A DNA stretch of 64,000 nucleotides from Cohnella abietis (GTDB lineage Bacteria > Bacillota > Bacilli > Paenibacillales > Paenibacillaceae): contig NZ_AP019400.1 of assembly GCF_004295585.1 (NCBI RefSeq), forward strand, positions 1,145,501 through 1,209,500, written 5' to 3'. Position 1 is the first letter of the stretch. Each line of letters opens with the position of its first letter. The translations under genes and the position numbers were made by a program. Of this stretch, positions 10,401-18,876 are shown in pieces. The notes under the pieces are model-generated. The model was not told the origin of the DNA, did not search any database, and saw only the letters and a program-made list of their open reading frames with translations.

Positions 10401-12697
10401 AATATTTACCTTCCATGAACATTGCTTATATGACAGAGCAAGGTGTGAATTTGGATATTGATACCCAAGGTGATCAACACAAAAAGGCTTATTTAATCAC
10501 GCGTATGTTCCTTGCGCAATGGATGGCCGGTTACAAATTCATTTGTTACTATGCTGATGGAGCTGCCGAGTGGTCGCTATTTGACAATGATGATAACGGG
10601 CAAATCCCACGTGCCAATACCGCTATTCAAAAGCTAACTGTGCTGTCAGCCAGTCATGACTTTACCGATTTTTCACTACCTGATGACAGTACCGGTTTTT
10701 ATACGTTGACCTTAACAGGAAGTAGTACAGTTCAAGCGGTATGGCTAGCTAAAGGGGCATCTAATACTTATCATGTTCCACTGGGGTCAACCGCTACGGA
10801 TATGTATGGGAATCCTGTCACTCTCACGAATAATGGGATCGACCTTTCGGTAAATATGACTGAGGACAGTGGTGTATATTATTTTACTTTGAACGGTCCA
10901 GCACCAACGCCGACACTGCAACCTGTTCTAACTAGCTTGAGTAATGACGATGCTTCAATCACCTACGGCGGAACTTGGTCTCCTAGTAATGGGCATGGTA
11001 GTTTCGCTGGTATTTTCAGTGGTCATTACAGTGATAAATATAAATCTTCAAACATTGCAAACAACTATTATGAGGTAAAATTTAGCGGCAACAGAGCCAA
11101 AATATTTGGCGAAAGATATGTTAATTACGGCCTGGCCGATGTGTATTTGGACGGTGAACTAAAAACAACTGTAGACCTCTTCCACAATTTTCCGCTGAGA
11201 CAGACATTATATTTTGATACAGGTAGACTGGACAGCGGCGATCATACGTTGAAAATTGTCGCTAGAGGCGAAAAGGGTGGTTTTTCAAGTGATTACTATA
11301 TCGGATTAGACAAGGTAGTAATATATAATGACGGTACACCAGTAACTGATAAAACAGCATTAGTAACAGCAATTAATAATGCGAATATATTAATTTCAAG
11401 CAAAACAGTGGGAACAGCGGTAGGAAATGTACCTCAAACAGCACATGACGCATTGCAGAGTGCGATCGATGCAGCTTCAGACGTGAATAATAATGCATCA
11501 GCAACACAAGCAGAAATAGATGGACAGATCACTATACTTGCATCAGCCACTACAAGCTTCAATGCCGCGATAATAAAATCGTCAAATTCAACGACAACAC
11601 CAACTGATAATAGTGGTGGCGGTAATCAAGGAAATACAAATGTGGTAACTGTGGAGAACGGTAAAGCAGTAGTCAAGCTCGATAGCAAGCAAACCACGAT
11701 ATCTGTACCGTTAATAGAAATTGGAGACCGTCCACTTCAAGTACAGGCAGGATCGGTGATCGTTAATATTGATCAAGTCTTGCTAAGTGCCTTGAGAAAA
11801 CAGGCAGGTGTTGAAGCAGGTACAACAATTGAAGTACAGATCAAGCCAGTGAGCGAAACTGGGGGCACGAATGCTTCACCTCAAGGAGCGGCTGCTCACA
11901 TCAAAGTTGCAGGTCAGGTATATGAAATTAGCATCCTGTTAAAAAAATCAGACGGCAGCACAATTGAGGTTAAACAGGTAAATGGAAGCGTAGAAATTAC
12001 ATTACCTTATGATGCCAAGGGTGTTGATGAAGAGCTTCTTGGCATTTACTACTACAATGAGACGACCAAACAATGGGAGTATGTAGGTGGCCAATTGAAC
12101 AGTAGTGCGCAAACACTAACTGTAAAGCTACAGCATTTAAGTAAATATGCCGTTCTGGAATTTAACAAGATGTTCAGCGATGTACCGGCTACACACTGGG
12201 CTGCAAGAACTTTGCAAGTATTGGCAGCTAAGCACGTTGTAAACGGTGTGAGTGACAGCTTGTTCCAACCTGAAGGGGATACGACACGAGCGGAGTTTGT
12301 AGCGCTCTTAGTTCGCGCCTTAAATCTTCCAGCATCTGAAGAGGTGAAGGTATTCAAGGATGTGAAATCAGATGAATGGTATGCAGGAAGTGTGCAGGCA
12401 ACTGTGAAAGCAGGCATTGTTTCCGGTGTGAGTGTTGACCGCTTTGCTCCGAATGCTCCGATCACGCGTGCGGAGATGGCCGTGCTTATTGCGAGAGCAC
12501 TTGGATTAAAGGACGACGCAAACGTCAATGCTGGGTTTGCTGATTCGGAGGATATCCCCGTATGGGCGGTGCCAGCAGCGGCAGCACTTAAGCAACTCGG
12601 TATCATTCAAGGCAAAGGGCAGAATAGGTTCGATCCGAAAGCTAATGCAACAAGAGCAGAAGCGGCTAAGCTGATTCTGGCAGTCATTAATCACTGA
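7490..12697 (+). CDS. SLH-anchored multidomain glycosidase, clan-A catalytic domain (1735 aa)
   Basis: Secreted cell-surface enzyme with a signal peptide at 1-32. Three units follow of a CBM4/9-like jelly roll (about 36-190, 272-426, 510-660), each followed by a chitobiase C-terminal-like domain (motif TTDGSDPRTS). A TIM-barrel of GH39/GH5 type (about 755-1060) has likely acid/base Glu876 in IYNEPENFG and nucleophile Glu983 in YMTEQGVN. Then come a jelly roll (1145-1280), a FIVAR-like helical repeat (1285-1365), a Gly/Asn linker, a pre-SLH domain (1385-1555) and three SLH domains (1561-1735). The RBS is GGAGG, eight bases upstream of ATG. The first two carbohydrate-binding units are nearly identical at DNA level. 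The gene sits between a binding protein and its permeases, an unusual place, and may have been inserted there. The substrate is not deducible. Confidence 0.88.
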   Translation: MLKKTLLLYLIVSVIFTGFGTIPGLNVGIAAADELIDRDVPDWQIGGNAQGDYTLDRSTVHSGTYSLRLNNLTPYTDNTYYYAAQSVQVKPNTTYELSVWVKADNALIVWFGGGPGWNQRNYVALSVDVPLSYDWKKETLQYTTGQDETTFDFRINLDSTVENVWFDDISMVEAGTTNNVIKSGDFEKNRLPDVTSSQQVGEVLSGTELQLNNAVAETTIYFTTDGSDPRTSETSAVYTQPISITKTTTIKAYATKTDSSDSQVSSFDYWIVDHDVPEWGFGGNAQGDYTLDRSTVHSGTYSLRLNNLTPYTDNTYYYAAQSVQVKPNTTYELSAWVKADNALIVWFGGGPGWNQRNYVALSADVPLSYDWKKETLQYTTGQDETTFDFRIHLDSTVENVWFDDISMVAAGTTVNVIKNGDFELKPLPDVTSNQPSGKVALGTEVQLTNTVAGAEIYYTTDGSDPRTSENPLVYEDPITITKTMTIKAYATKVDSLDSRVTSFDYLIFDNSFIDRDIPGWEDIGGPAQGEYTLDKSIVHGGIYSLRLSNKSSVAPNVYYAVPQLVKVKPNTNYKISLWAKAVNASNIWFGGGPGWGLRKSLATEQETYDWKREEISYTTGPDETEFGFRIAIDGKTEFIWLDDISMIAAGTTDNLIKNGDFELKYLPYVTSNQQWGKVPQGTQVQLTNKVAEAKIYYTTDGSDPRTSTNKTLYEQPISITNSMTIKAYATTSDSLESEVSSFEYWIGTGADPATIINDPLSSMLALNMHGPANSVRLDLAKAEGFGWVRTDLHWEDVEQTIGNYNWAYYDIIVNRAAARGMRVLFVVSYGNAIYPTDVNTNNAPSTQEAVDGFAKFAKAAAAHFKGTGTQFEIYNEPENFGPLTPEQYASLCEAASAAIHEADPSAFVVSAGTGMFNYAYLDEMLKAGLGDIDAVGVHSYWMDVWNQEGDRNTYPEAVFDHTHNWRDMYQKYLPSMNIAYMTEQGVNLDIDTQGDQHKKAYLITRMFLAQWMAGYKFICYYADGAAEWSLFDNDDNGQIPRANTAIQKLTVLSASHDFTDFSLPDDSTGFYTLTLTGSSTVQAVWLAKGASNTYHVPLGSTATDMYGNPVTLTNNGIDLSVNMTEDSGVYYFTLNGPAPTPTLQPVLTSLSNDDASITYGGTWSPSNGHGSFAGIFSGHYSDKYKSSNIANNYYEVKFSGNRAKIFGERYVNYGLADVYLDGELKTTVDLFHNFPLRQTLYFDTGRLDSGDHTLKIVARGEKGGFSSDYYIGLDKVVIYNDGTPVTDKTALVTAINNANILISSKTVGTAVGNVPQTAHDALQSAIDAASDVNNNASATQAEIDGQITILASATTSFNAAIIKSSNSTTTPTDNSGGGNQGNTNVVTVENGKAVVKLDSKQTTISVPLIEIGDRPLQVQAGSVIVNIDQVLLSALRKQAGVEAGTTIEVQIKPVSETGGTNASPQGAAAHIKVAGQVYEISILLKKSDGSTIEVKQVNGSVEITLPYDAKGVDEELLGIYYYNETTKQWEYVGGQLNSSAQTLTVKLQHLSKYAVLEFNKMFSDVPATHWAARTLQVLAAKHVVNGVSDSLFQPEGDTTRAEFVALLVRALNLPASEEVKVFKDVKSDEWYAGSVQATVKAGIVSGVSVDRFAPNAPITRAEMAVLIARALGLKDDANVNAGFADSEDIPVWAVPAAAALKQLGIIQGKGQNRFDPKANATRAEAAKLILAVINH
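7624..8726 (+). repeat. Tandem internal duplication in SLH gene
   Basis: Bases 7624-8018 recur almost unchanged at 8332-8726 (offset 708 bases, 236 codons). The near-identity covers the carbohydrate-binding jelly roll, while the chitobiase-like domain after it is more diverged. A third unit from about 9040 is clearly older. This indicates recent in-frame amplification or gene conversion of a binding module. Confidence 0.85.
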
Positions 12698-12713
12698 AAT
12701 AAGAGATAAGGAA

Positions 12714-12751
12714 GAGGCTCCAGGGCGTAAGTCGCCTTAGGGGCCTCTTTT
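12714..12751 (+). terminator. Terminator after SLH gene (module A)
   Basis: Imperfect GC-rich stem GAGGCTCCAGGGCG with its partner up to GGGGCCTC, followed by TTTT. It lies 17 bases after the stop codon. Confidence 0.75.
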
Positions 12752-12803
12752 GCTGCACCTAAATGCAGTTGAATTACTTTTAGCTGAAAGTAAAATTATT
12801 CTA

Positions 12804-12832
12804 TTCATCGCTATGAGGTCCTATTATACAAT
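12804..12832 (+). promoter_or_regulatory. Promoter-like copy before permease gene
   Basis: TTCATC (12804-12809), 17-bp spacer, TACAAT (12827-12832). The whole 12768-12840 stretch resembles 5890-5960. It would restore transcription of the permeases downstream of the SLH gene terminator. Confidence 0.55.
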
Positions 12833-12848
12833 TTATATTAACAAATAA

Positions 12849-12882
12849 AGATGTCAGGGTTCCGCTAGTGGAATCCCGACAT
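12849..12882 (+). repeat. Diverged hairpin copy in permease leader
   Basis: Stem ATGTCAGGGTTCC / GGAATCCCGACAT (11 of 13 paired) with no T run. It is a relative of the terminator at 7409-7447, so the leader carries both a promoter copy and a terminator copy. It may be a stabilising or attenuating hairpin. Confidence 0.55.
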
Positions 12883-12914
12883 TCGACATTTATCTTCAGC
12901 AAAAGGGTGATGAA

Positions 12915-13820
12915 ATGGAATTGATTATGGAAACGAAGCCAGAAAAAAAACAAAAGCGTAAGTTTGTTATCCGCTGGGTGCCTGTTTTATTTTTAACCCC
13001 CGCCATTATTTGTTATCTATTGTTCAAATATTATCCAACGCTAAGAATGATCCATATCAGTTTTTTTGACTATAACGTTGGAAATCCCCCTGGTAAATTT
13101 GTTGGAGTAGATAATTTTATCCAAACATTAACTTCATCTTCCTTTTGGCATGCATTTGGAATTACTCTCATGTTTGCTTTAATGTATCTTGTCTTAACCT
13201 TCTGGATCCCTATTGTCCAGGCTTTATTCCTGAACGAAATTCACCGAGGGAATGTACTATTTCGGTTCATCTATCAAATCCCCGCTATTGCACCGGGTGT
13301 TGTTACGGTATTGATATGGAAATATATGTATAATCCTGATTACGGAGTATTGAATTATTATCTAGGTAAGCTTGGATTAGGCCCCTATCTTTGGTTGAAT
13401 GATCTTAATATGGTTAAATACGCCATTGTTCTACCTTCTGTTTTTGCTAGCTCGGGTATTGCTATTCTTTTATACTATTCAGCCATCCGTGCCGTTTCAA
13501 CAGAAATATTGGAAGCTGCCAAAATGGATGGATCAGGTCCTTGGCGAAGAATGATTTCGATTATTTTACCTAATATTCAATATATTATCCTGATTCAGTT
13601 TATTGCTTTTTTAACAGGTGCACTGTATACATTTGATAATATTTATGTTTTCACACAAGGTGGTCCTGCTAATCAAACAATGGTGGCATCCATACTTGTA
13701 TATAATGCAGCATTTAATGAATTACGCTTTGGTACAGCGAGTGCAATATCATTTTTATTATTTATCCTGACGGCGGTAATTACATTTATACAACTAAGAC
13801 AATCGAGGGAATCCGATTAA
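12915..13820 (+). CDS. ABC sugar permease, MalF/LplB type (module A)
   Basis: Inner-membrane subunit of 301 residues with six predicted membrane segments starting at about 20-40 (VPVLFLTPAIICYLLF). The cytoplasmic EAA loop that docks the ATPase is EAAKMDGSGPWRRM, at about residues 200-213. GGGTGA precedes ATG 12915. The partner permease begins 16 bases after its stop. No ATPase gene is present in the module, so a shared MsmX-like ATPase is expected. It is paralogous to the permease at 47998. The substrate is an oligosaccharide of unknown kind. Confidence 0.92.
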   Translation: MELIMETKPEKKQKRKFVIRWVPVLFLTPAIICYLLFKYYPTLRMIHISFFDYNVGNPPGKFVGVDNFIQTLTSSSFWHAFGITLMFALMYLVLTFWIPIVQALFLNEIHRGNVLFRFIYQIPAIAPGVVTVLIWKYMYNPDYGVLNYYLGKLGLGPYLWLNDLNMVKYAIVLPSVFASSGIAILLYYSAIRAVSTEILEAAKMDGSGPWRRMISIILPNIQYIILIQFIAFLTGALYTFDNIYVFTQGGPANQTMVASILVYNAAFNELRFGTASAISFLLFILTAVITFIQLRQSRESD

Positions 13821-13836
13821 GGAAGGAGGGAATGTA

Positions 13837-15153
13837 ATGAGTAATAATAACAATCATATTAAAGAAAAAGGTCATCGTACAATGAAGCTTATCGCTTATC
13901 TGATAACGCTATTTTTTATTTTAGCGGCGTTGTTTCCATTATTTTGGATGATCTCCTCATCGATGAAGAATGAATTATCCATAACAGCAAATCCACCTAA
14001 GTGGTTGCCTTCTATTCCACAAACCATTCAAGTGACATTGGATTATACGGATCAAGCAACAGAAGATGCTGATTTTTATGAGAAGGACGCGATGAAAGCG
14101 ATCTGGTTTCCTTGGAAAATGAATAGTCGCGATTTGATCGGAGCTGTTGTCATAGAGGGGGTAAAGGATGGCCGACTCCTGTATCGGGCAAAAACAGCAG
14201 GTTACTCCTTCCGGTACGCACATAAATTTATTGTTCCCTCCAGTCTCTTTAGTGGAGATGGGATGGATAATAAGCTATCAGATATTAGAAAGCAAAAGTA
14301 TTCAACGTTTAAGTGGTATGGGGATGCAGGGATATCAAATGAGAAAGCAACAACAAACTCGGATTCTGAGGTTGTTCACCACTTTCAAGAGTTCTATCAG
14401 ACGACTGAATTTGTGAAGGGTAAGTCGCTAAGCTTGGCGACATCTAGAAACTTTTGGAGTATATTCGACAGTTATCGGACAGTCATTCTAATGGGCCAAG
14501 CCCAATCAAGCAACGGTCCGTCCTATCTTCATTACTTTTATAATAGTGCCTTCGTTACCCTTACTTCAATTTTACTTCAGCTTGTTATAGGTTCCCTGGC
14601 AGCCTATGCTATTTCCTTTACAATTCGGAGCAAGAAGCTTCAGCTGTGGTTAACCATGTTCTTTCTAGCAACGCTTGCCGTACCTGATATTGTGCTGCTT
14701 GTCCCGCTATATTTAACCATGAACCAACTGCATTTAGTGAACTCATTATGGGGTATTATTCTACCGCATACAGCTTGGGGAATCGTTATCTTTTTATTCA
14801 AAGGATTTTTCGATCAATTGCCACGTGAGCTTATGCAAGCAGCTGAAGTGGATGGTGCATCAGATATAAGGAAGTTCGCTCAGATTGTCCTTCCGATGTC
14901 GATACCCATATTCACTGTGGTTACAGTTATGACTTTCTTACCTGTTTGGAACGAGTTTTTGTGGCCGCTAGTTATTGCGACAGGACAAGATAACTGGACA
15001 ATTACGGTTGCCTTAAACTCGCTACAATCAACGACTCCAGCGAACATAGTTATGGCAGTAGGTGTTTTAAGTATGATCCCTTTGTTAATCGTATTTGCAA
15101 CCTGTCAGAAATATATAGAAAAAGGCGCTTCTTTTACAGGCGTAAAAGGGTAA
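13837..15153 (+). CDS. ABC sugar permease, MalG/YtcP type with large extracytoplasmic insert (module A)
   Basis: Inner-membrane subunit of 438 residues, much longer than the usual 275-300 of MalG-type permeases. The first membrane segment is at about 17-38. About 150 extra hydrophilic residues (roughly 60-205) follow before the second membrane segment near 240, and the rest is normal. The EAA loop reads QAAEVDGASDIRKF. The insert should face outside, where the binding protein docks. RBS AGGAGGG with six-base spacing. Its homologue at 48904 carries an equivalent insert of different sequence, so the insert is a property of this transporter lineage and not an annotation error. Confidence 0.9.
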   Translation: MSNNNNHIKEKGHRTMKLIAYLITLFFILAALFPLFWMISSSMKNELSITANPPKWLPSIPQTIQVTLDYTDQATEDADFYEKDAMKAIWFPWKMNSRDLIGAVVIEGVKDGRLLYRAKTAGYSFRYAHKFIVPSSLFSGDGMDNKLSDIRKQKYSTFKWYGDAGISNEKATTNSDSEVVHHFQEFYQTTEFVKGKSLSLATSRNFWSIFDSYRTVILMGQAQSSNGPSYLHYFYNSAFVTLTSILLQLVIGSLAAYAISFTIRSKKLQLWLTMFFLATLAVPDIVLLVPLYLTMNQLHLVNSLWGIILPHTAWGIVIFLFKGFFDQLPRELMQAAEVDGASDIRKFAQIVLPMSIPIFTVVTVMTFLPVWNEFLWPLVIATGQDNWTITVALNSLQSTTPANIVMAVGVLSMIPLLIVFATCQKYIEKGASFTGVKG

Positions 15154-15157
15154 GGGC

Positions 15158-15202
15158 AAAGGTATTGTCGTAATAAACCTATAATATACCTTTCTGTTTT
15201 TT
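15158..15202 (+). terminator. Weak terminator-like hairpin before GH78
   Basis: AAAGGTA (15158-15164) pairs with TACCTTT (15187-15193), followed by CTGTTTTTT. Part of this region, from about 15172 to the start codon, is shared with the leader of the second GH78 gene (62434-62502). Confidence 0.4.
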
Positions 15203-15241
15203 ACAATAGAGTTAATTCAACGAATAGGTGGGACATGAACA

Positions 15242-18157
15242 ATGATGACTGCTAATTGGCAAGCCAAGTGGATATGGGGAGATGGAGAGGAAAGTCCTCG
15301 TAATGAATGGAGATGCTTCCGTAGAACGTTCGACGTTCCGGCTGCATCGGAGTCTCGCCCAGGGGCTTCCTTACGAATTACGGCTGATTCACGTTATGTT
15401 CTTTACATAAATGGAACGAGACTCGGTCGGGGACCGGTTCGCTCATGGCCGTTCGAGCAATCCTATGATACTTACGAAGTCAGCCATCTAATAAAATATG
15501 GTGAAGAAAATACAATTGCTGTGCTCGTCCTACATTTCGGATTGTCGACGTTCTACTACGTTCGAGGACGGGGAGGTTTGTTAGCTGAGCTCAACGATTC
15601 GGATGGTAATGTTATCGTCGCGACTGACGAGAATTGGCTCAATTCGCGTCATCTTGGACAGCATCCACGTGCACCGCGAACATCTATTCAGCAAGGGTTC
15701 TCAGAGTATGTAGACGCTACAGCATGGGATTCATCATGGATCGAGCAAAGCTACAGTAATACGGAGGCATGGTCGAATGCAATCGTTCTTGGATCGGTTG
15801 GTATGGAGCCGTGGACAACACTAAAGCCTCGGGACATCCCTATGCTGACGGATGAAACAGTTTACCCTGTTCGCGTTGAGTCGTTGGCGAAGGTGAAATC
15901 ATTCCACATAACGACAGCGCTTGATGTTCGGAATGCGTTGAATGATGGCAGTGAGGATCATGCTAATGGGATTCATTTTACTGGATTTGTTGTGACTTCG
16001 ATTCGTGCCAAATATGCGGGTGCAGCAACAATAGGCTTTCTGCAGTCGGGACAATGCCTTCGAACGCTATCCCTAAACGGTGAAGAAATCCCCCTAGACC
16101 GGTTTTATGGAACAATGCCAGAGCTGTATACGGACGTTAACCTGAACGAAGGAGATAACATGCTCGTCATCGATGTGTCTGGCAACCTCCATACAGGTAA
16201 GATGGATTTGGGAGTTTATGGGGAAGCGTGCGGGGAATTACAATTCGCAGCGCCATTAGAGCAGCTGGCTGCACATTCGCAATCTACCTTTTTCCGGATT
16301 GGTCCATTCGACTCTATTATCCCAATCGATCACCAGCCCTATCGAGAGTTGGATTGGACACATCCCGTATACGTTAAATTACTTGGCGAGCTAAAGAGAC
16401 CAGAGGACTTGGGGCGATACGAAGAATGGTTAAGCCCAATCGATCCGAAGTACGTGTCTGAGGTCGATGTGTTCGCACTAAGTGTTTGGCATAAAGAGAA
16501 CGTGAAATTTGCGGTTCCTGCGCAGCTTCAGAACGCGATCATTCCAAATACGGATGCAGGTGTTGTGCCAGTGTTCGAAGGCTACGATACTGAAGTGCTG
16601 TTCGATCTAGGTAAGGAATATTCCGGGTATCTATCATTCGAAGTGGAAGCAGAAGCGGGAACAGTACTCGATTGGTATGGCTTCGAGTATATGTCCGGAG
16701 AATATCGTCAGGATACGTTTGACCTGGATCATACGCTTCGCTACGTATGTCATGGAGGTCGACAGGTGTATGAGACGCCTATTCGCCGTGGCTTCCGTTA
16801 CTTGGCGTTGACGGTGCGCGGGGCAACAAAACCGGTGCGAATTTACGGCGTGACCTTCATTCAAAGCAACTATCCAATGGCTCAAGTCGGGCGATTCGAA
16901 TGCTCTGACACGCTGTTGAATGACATTTGGGAAATTAGCCGTCATACGACAAAGCTGTGTATGGAAGACACTTTCGTCGATTGTCCAGCCTATGAACAAA
17001 CATTCTGGGTAGGAGATAGTCGCAACGAAGCACTCGTAAGCAATTACGTGTATGGGGTTCAGGATATTCTAAAGCGTTGCTTACGACTCGTTCCTGGCTC
17101 CAAGCATCAATCGCCGCTCTTTGTAAACCAAGTACCGAGTGGATGGAGCAGTGTCATTCCGAACTGGACGTTCTTCTGGGCAATCGCTTGTGCTGAATAT
17201 TACGAGCAGACCGGTGATGAAGCGTTCGCGGTAGAGATGTACGACTCTATTCAGTATACGATGGGGCATTATTTACTTAAGATTGATGACAGTGGCTTGT
17301 TTAATGTAAAAGGCTGGAACCTGCTAGATTGGTCGCCGATCGACCAGCCGAACGATGGTATCGTCACGCATCAGAATATGTTCTTGGTTAAAACGCTACG
17401 CGTTGCTGCACAGATGGGAATCATTGCGAAGGATGAGGAAGGCGCTGCAAAATTTGAACAAGCGGCTAACAATCTTGCAAATGCAATCAATGAGCAACTA
17501 TGGGATGATGAGAAGAAGGCCTATATCGATTGCATCCATGTAGATGGTCGACGTTCTGACAGCCTAAGCATACATTCGCAGGTCGTTGCTTCACTCACGG
17601 GTGTCGTTCAGGGTGAGCGCAAGCAAATTATCGACGCTTATCTGGTTCAACCTCCTAAGGAGTTTGTGCAAATCGGCAGTCCATTTATGTCCTTCTTCTA
17701 TTATGAGGCACTGGCTAAGCTTGGGGAGGTTCGTCTCATTTTGGACGATATTCGTCATCACTATGGGACGATGATCCGTCATGGTGCAACCACGTGCTGG
17801 GAGCAATATCCGAACTTCCTCGAGAATCGGGCCAATCCGGATATGCTAACGCGTAGCCACTGTCATGCGTGGTCGTCTGCTCCGGCTTATTTCTTAGGTC
17901 GTGAGGTGCTTGGTGTGAGGAGCTTGACGACGGGCTGGACTGAAGTTGAGATTGCACCTGCACCAAGTGGACTCACATGGGCGAAGGGTAGTGTTCCGCA
18001 TCCGGCAGGTGGGCGAATTGATGTCTCATGGACCACTGATGAAAGTAATCAGACTATGGAGCTCAATGTGTCTTATCCGGAAGGGATAATTGCTCAAATC
18101 CGGTTGCCTGAGGGCTATACGGGCTCGATCGCAGAAACGAAGCTGGGAATCGCATAA
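15242..18157 (+). CDS. GH78 alpha-L-rhamnosidase-like protein
   Basis: A 971-residue enzyme without signal peptide, so probably cytoplasmic. N-terminal beta-sandwich domains (WQAKWIWGDGEESPRNEWRC onward) precede an (alpha/alpha)6 barrel and a C-terminal beta domain. The catalytic set known for GH78 can be placed with exact spacing: Asp580 and Glu585 in VDCPAYEQ, Asp592 in WVGD, and Glu854 in TCWEQY. GH78 enzymes hydrolyse terminal alpha-L-rhamnose by inversion. It follows the permeases by 88 bases and probably acts on an imported rhamnosylated oligosaccharide. The start is ATG 15242, or 15245. A near-identical copy, including part of the leader, begins at 62503. Confidence 0.88.
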   Translation: MMTANWQAKWIWGDGEESPRNEWRCFRRTFDVPAASESRPGASLRITADSRYVLYINGTRLGRGPVRSWPFEQSYDTYEVSHLIKYGEENTIAVLVLHFGLSTFYYVRGRGGLLAELNDSDGNVIVATDENWLNSRHLGQHPRAPRTSIQQGFSEYVDATAWDSSWIEQSYSNTEAWSNAIVLGSVGMEPWTTLKPRDIPMLTDETVYPVRVESLAKVKSFHITTALDVRNALNDGSEDHANGIHFTGFVVTSIRAKYAGAATIGFLQSGQCLRTLSLNGEEIPLDRFYGTMPELYTDVNLNEGDNMLVIDVSGNLHTGKMDLGVYGEACGELQFAAPLEQLAAHSQSTFFRIGPFDSIIPIDHQPYRELDWTHPVYVKLLGELKRPEDLGRYEEWLSPIDPKYVSEVDVFALSVWHKENVKFAVPAQLQNAIIPNTDAGVVPVFEGYDTEVLFDLGKEYSGYLSFEVEAEAGTVLDWYGFEYMSGEYRQDTFDLDHTLRYVCHGGRQVYETPIRRGFRYLALTVRGATKPVRIYGVTFIQSNYPMAQVGRFECSDTLLNDIWEISRHTTKLCMEDTFVDCPAYEQTFWVGDSRNEALVSNYVYGVQDILKRCLRLVPGSKHQSPLFVNQVPSGWSSVIPNWTFFWAIACAEYYEQTGDEAFAVEMYDSIQYTMGHYLLKIDDSGLFNVKGWNLLDWSPIDQPNDGIVTHQNMFLVKTLRVAAQMGIIAKDEEGAAKFEQAANNLANAINEQLWDDEKKAYIDCIHVDGRRSDSLSIHSQVVASLTGVVQGERKQIIDAYLVQPPKEFVQIGSPFMSFFYYEALAKLGEVRLILDDIRHHYGTMIRHGATTCWEQYPNFLENRANPDMLTRSHCHAWSSAPAYFLGREVLGVRSLTTGWTEVEIAPAPSGLTWAKGSVPHPAGGRIDVSWTTDESNQTMELNVSYPEGIIAQIRLPEGYTGSIAETKLGIA

Positions 18158-18185
18158 GACTAAAAATTCAATAAAAATAAAAAAG

Positions 18186-18240
18186 AAACCTTCCTTACTA
18201 ATGGTTGCTCAACACTTCCATTCGTTAGGGAGGTTTTTTT
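18186..18240. terminator. Bidirectional terminator
   Basis: Stem 18186-18204 with 18218-18233, flanked by A-rich sequence on the left and seven T on the right. It serves the GH78 gene on the plus strand and the lipoprotein gene on the minus strand. Confidence 0.8.
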
Positions 18241-18302
18241 AAATACTTTAGTGAAATAGTGCCGATCCGTATAGCCAGCAATTTCGGGAATTTCTTTGAA
18301 AC
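18240..18302 (-). pseudogene. Fragment of a YesN regulator C terminus
   Basis: About 63 bases nearly matching 18948-19010 inside the YesN gene of module C (coding for part of the last helix-turn-helix, minus strand). It is too short to be functional. It and the parental site form direct repeats on both sides of the lipoprotein gene. Confidence 0.8.
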
Positions 18303-18306
18303 GTCC

Positions 18307-18807
18307 TTAAGTCCAATAATCAGCGATAGCATTCAGTTTCCATGAGCCATCCTCAAAAATAAAGTAAAATATTTGCTGCTCATTGGTGATATCCTTTCTA
18401 TCATCAAGCTTTTGTTTGTAGTCGACCACGACAGACTTAATTCCTTCCGGCGGCGTAGGATGTGGTTTGACTGAAAAATCTAATTTGTCCATGCTAACAA
18501 AATACTTCTTGAAGCTATCAATCTCCCGATAGTTATCTTTAGACAGGGTCTTATAGAAAGCTTCGTGATCTCTCTCATAGAAAGCTTTCACATACAAATT
18601 TAACGTCTTTACGATTCCTAACTCGTCACCTTCATAATTACCTTCTGCAATATATTGAGGTGCAGCGGCTGTTGGATCCGCTTCTTCAGTTTCTATTGGA
18701 CTCGATCCTTCAGCAATTGAATCGGGTGCATTATTTCCCTTCGAACAACCTGTAAGCACTAGAACCACTATTAAACTAAGCAAAATCATTATTTTTTTCA
18801 ACTTCAT
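18307..18807 (-). CDS. Small lipoprotein, possibly NTF2-like
   Basis: A 166-residue protein with the lipoprotein signal MKLKKIMILL...VLVLTGC, lipidated Cys21, and a Ser/Glu/Pro-rich linker. A compact domain of about 110 residues follows, with a pattern like NTF2/SnoaL-type folds (LNLYVKAFYERDHEAFYKTL early, YFIFEDGSWKLNAIADYW at the end). The fold assignment is inference. GGAGG lies four bases before ATG. It lies 69 bases after the YesN gene on the same strand and may be co-transcribed with it. It could be an accessory surface protein for signalling; the function is unknown. Confidence 0.75.
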   Translation of the reverse strand: MKLKKIMILLSLIVVLVLTGCSKGNNAPDSIAEGSSPIETEEADPTAAAPQYIAEGNYEGDELGIVKTLNLYVKAFYERDHEAFYKTLSKDNYREIDSFKKYFVSMDKLDFSVKPHPTPPEGIKSVVVDYKQKLDDRKDITNEQQIFYFIFEDGSWKLNAIADYWT

Positions 18808-18876
18808 TCCGCCTCCCTAATAAGTGGAAAAAAACACCTATTAATTAGACGACAGCGGGGTAAAAATGTTACGTAA

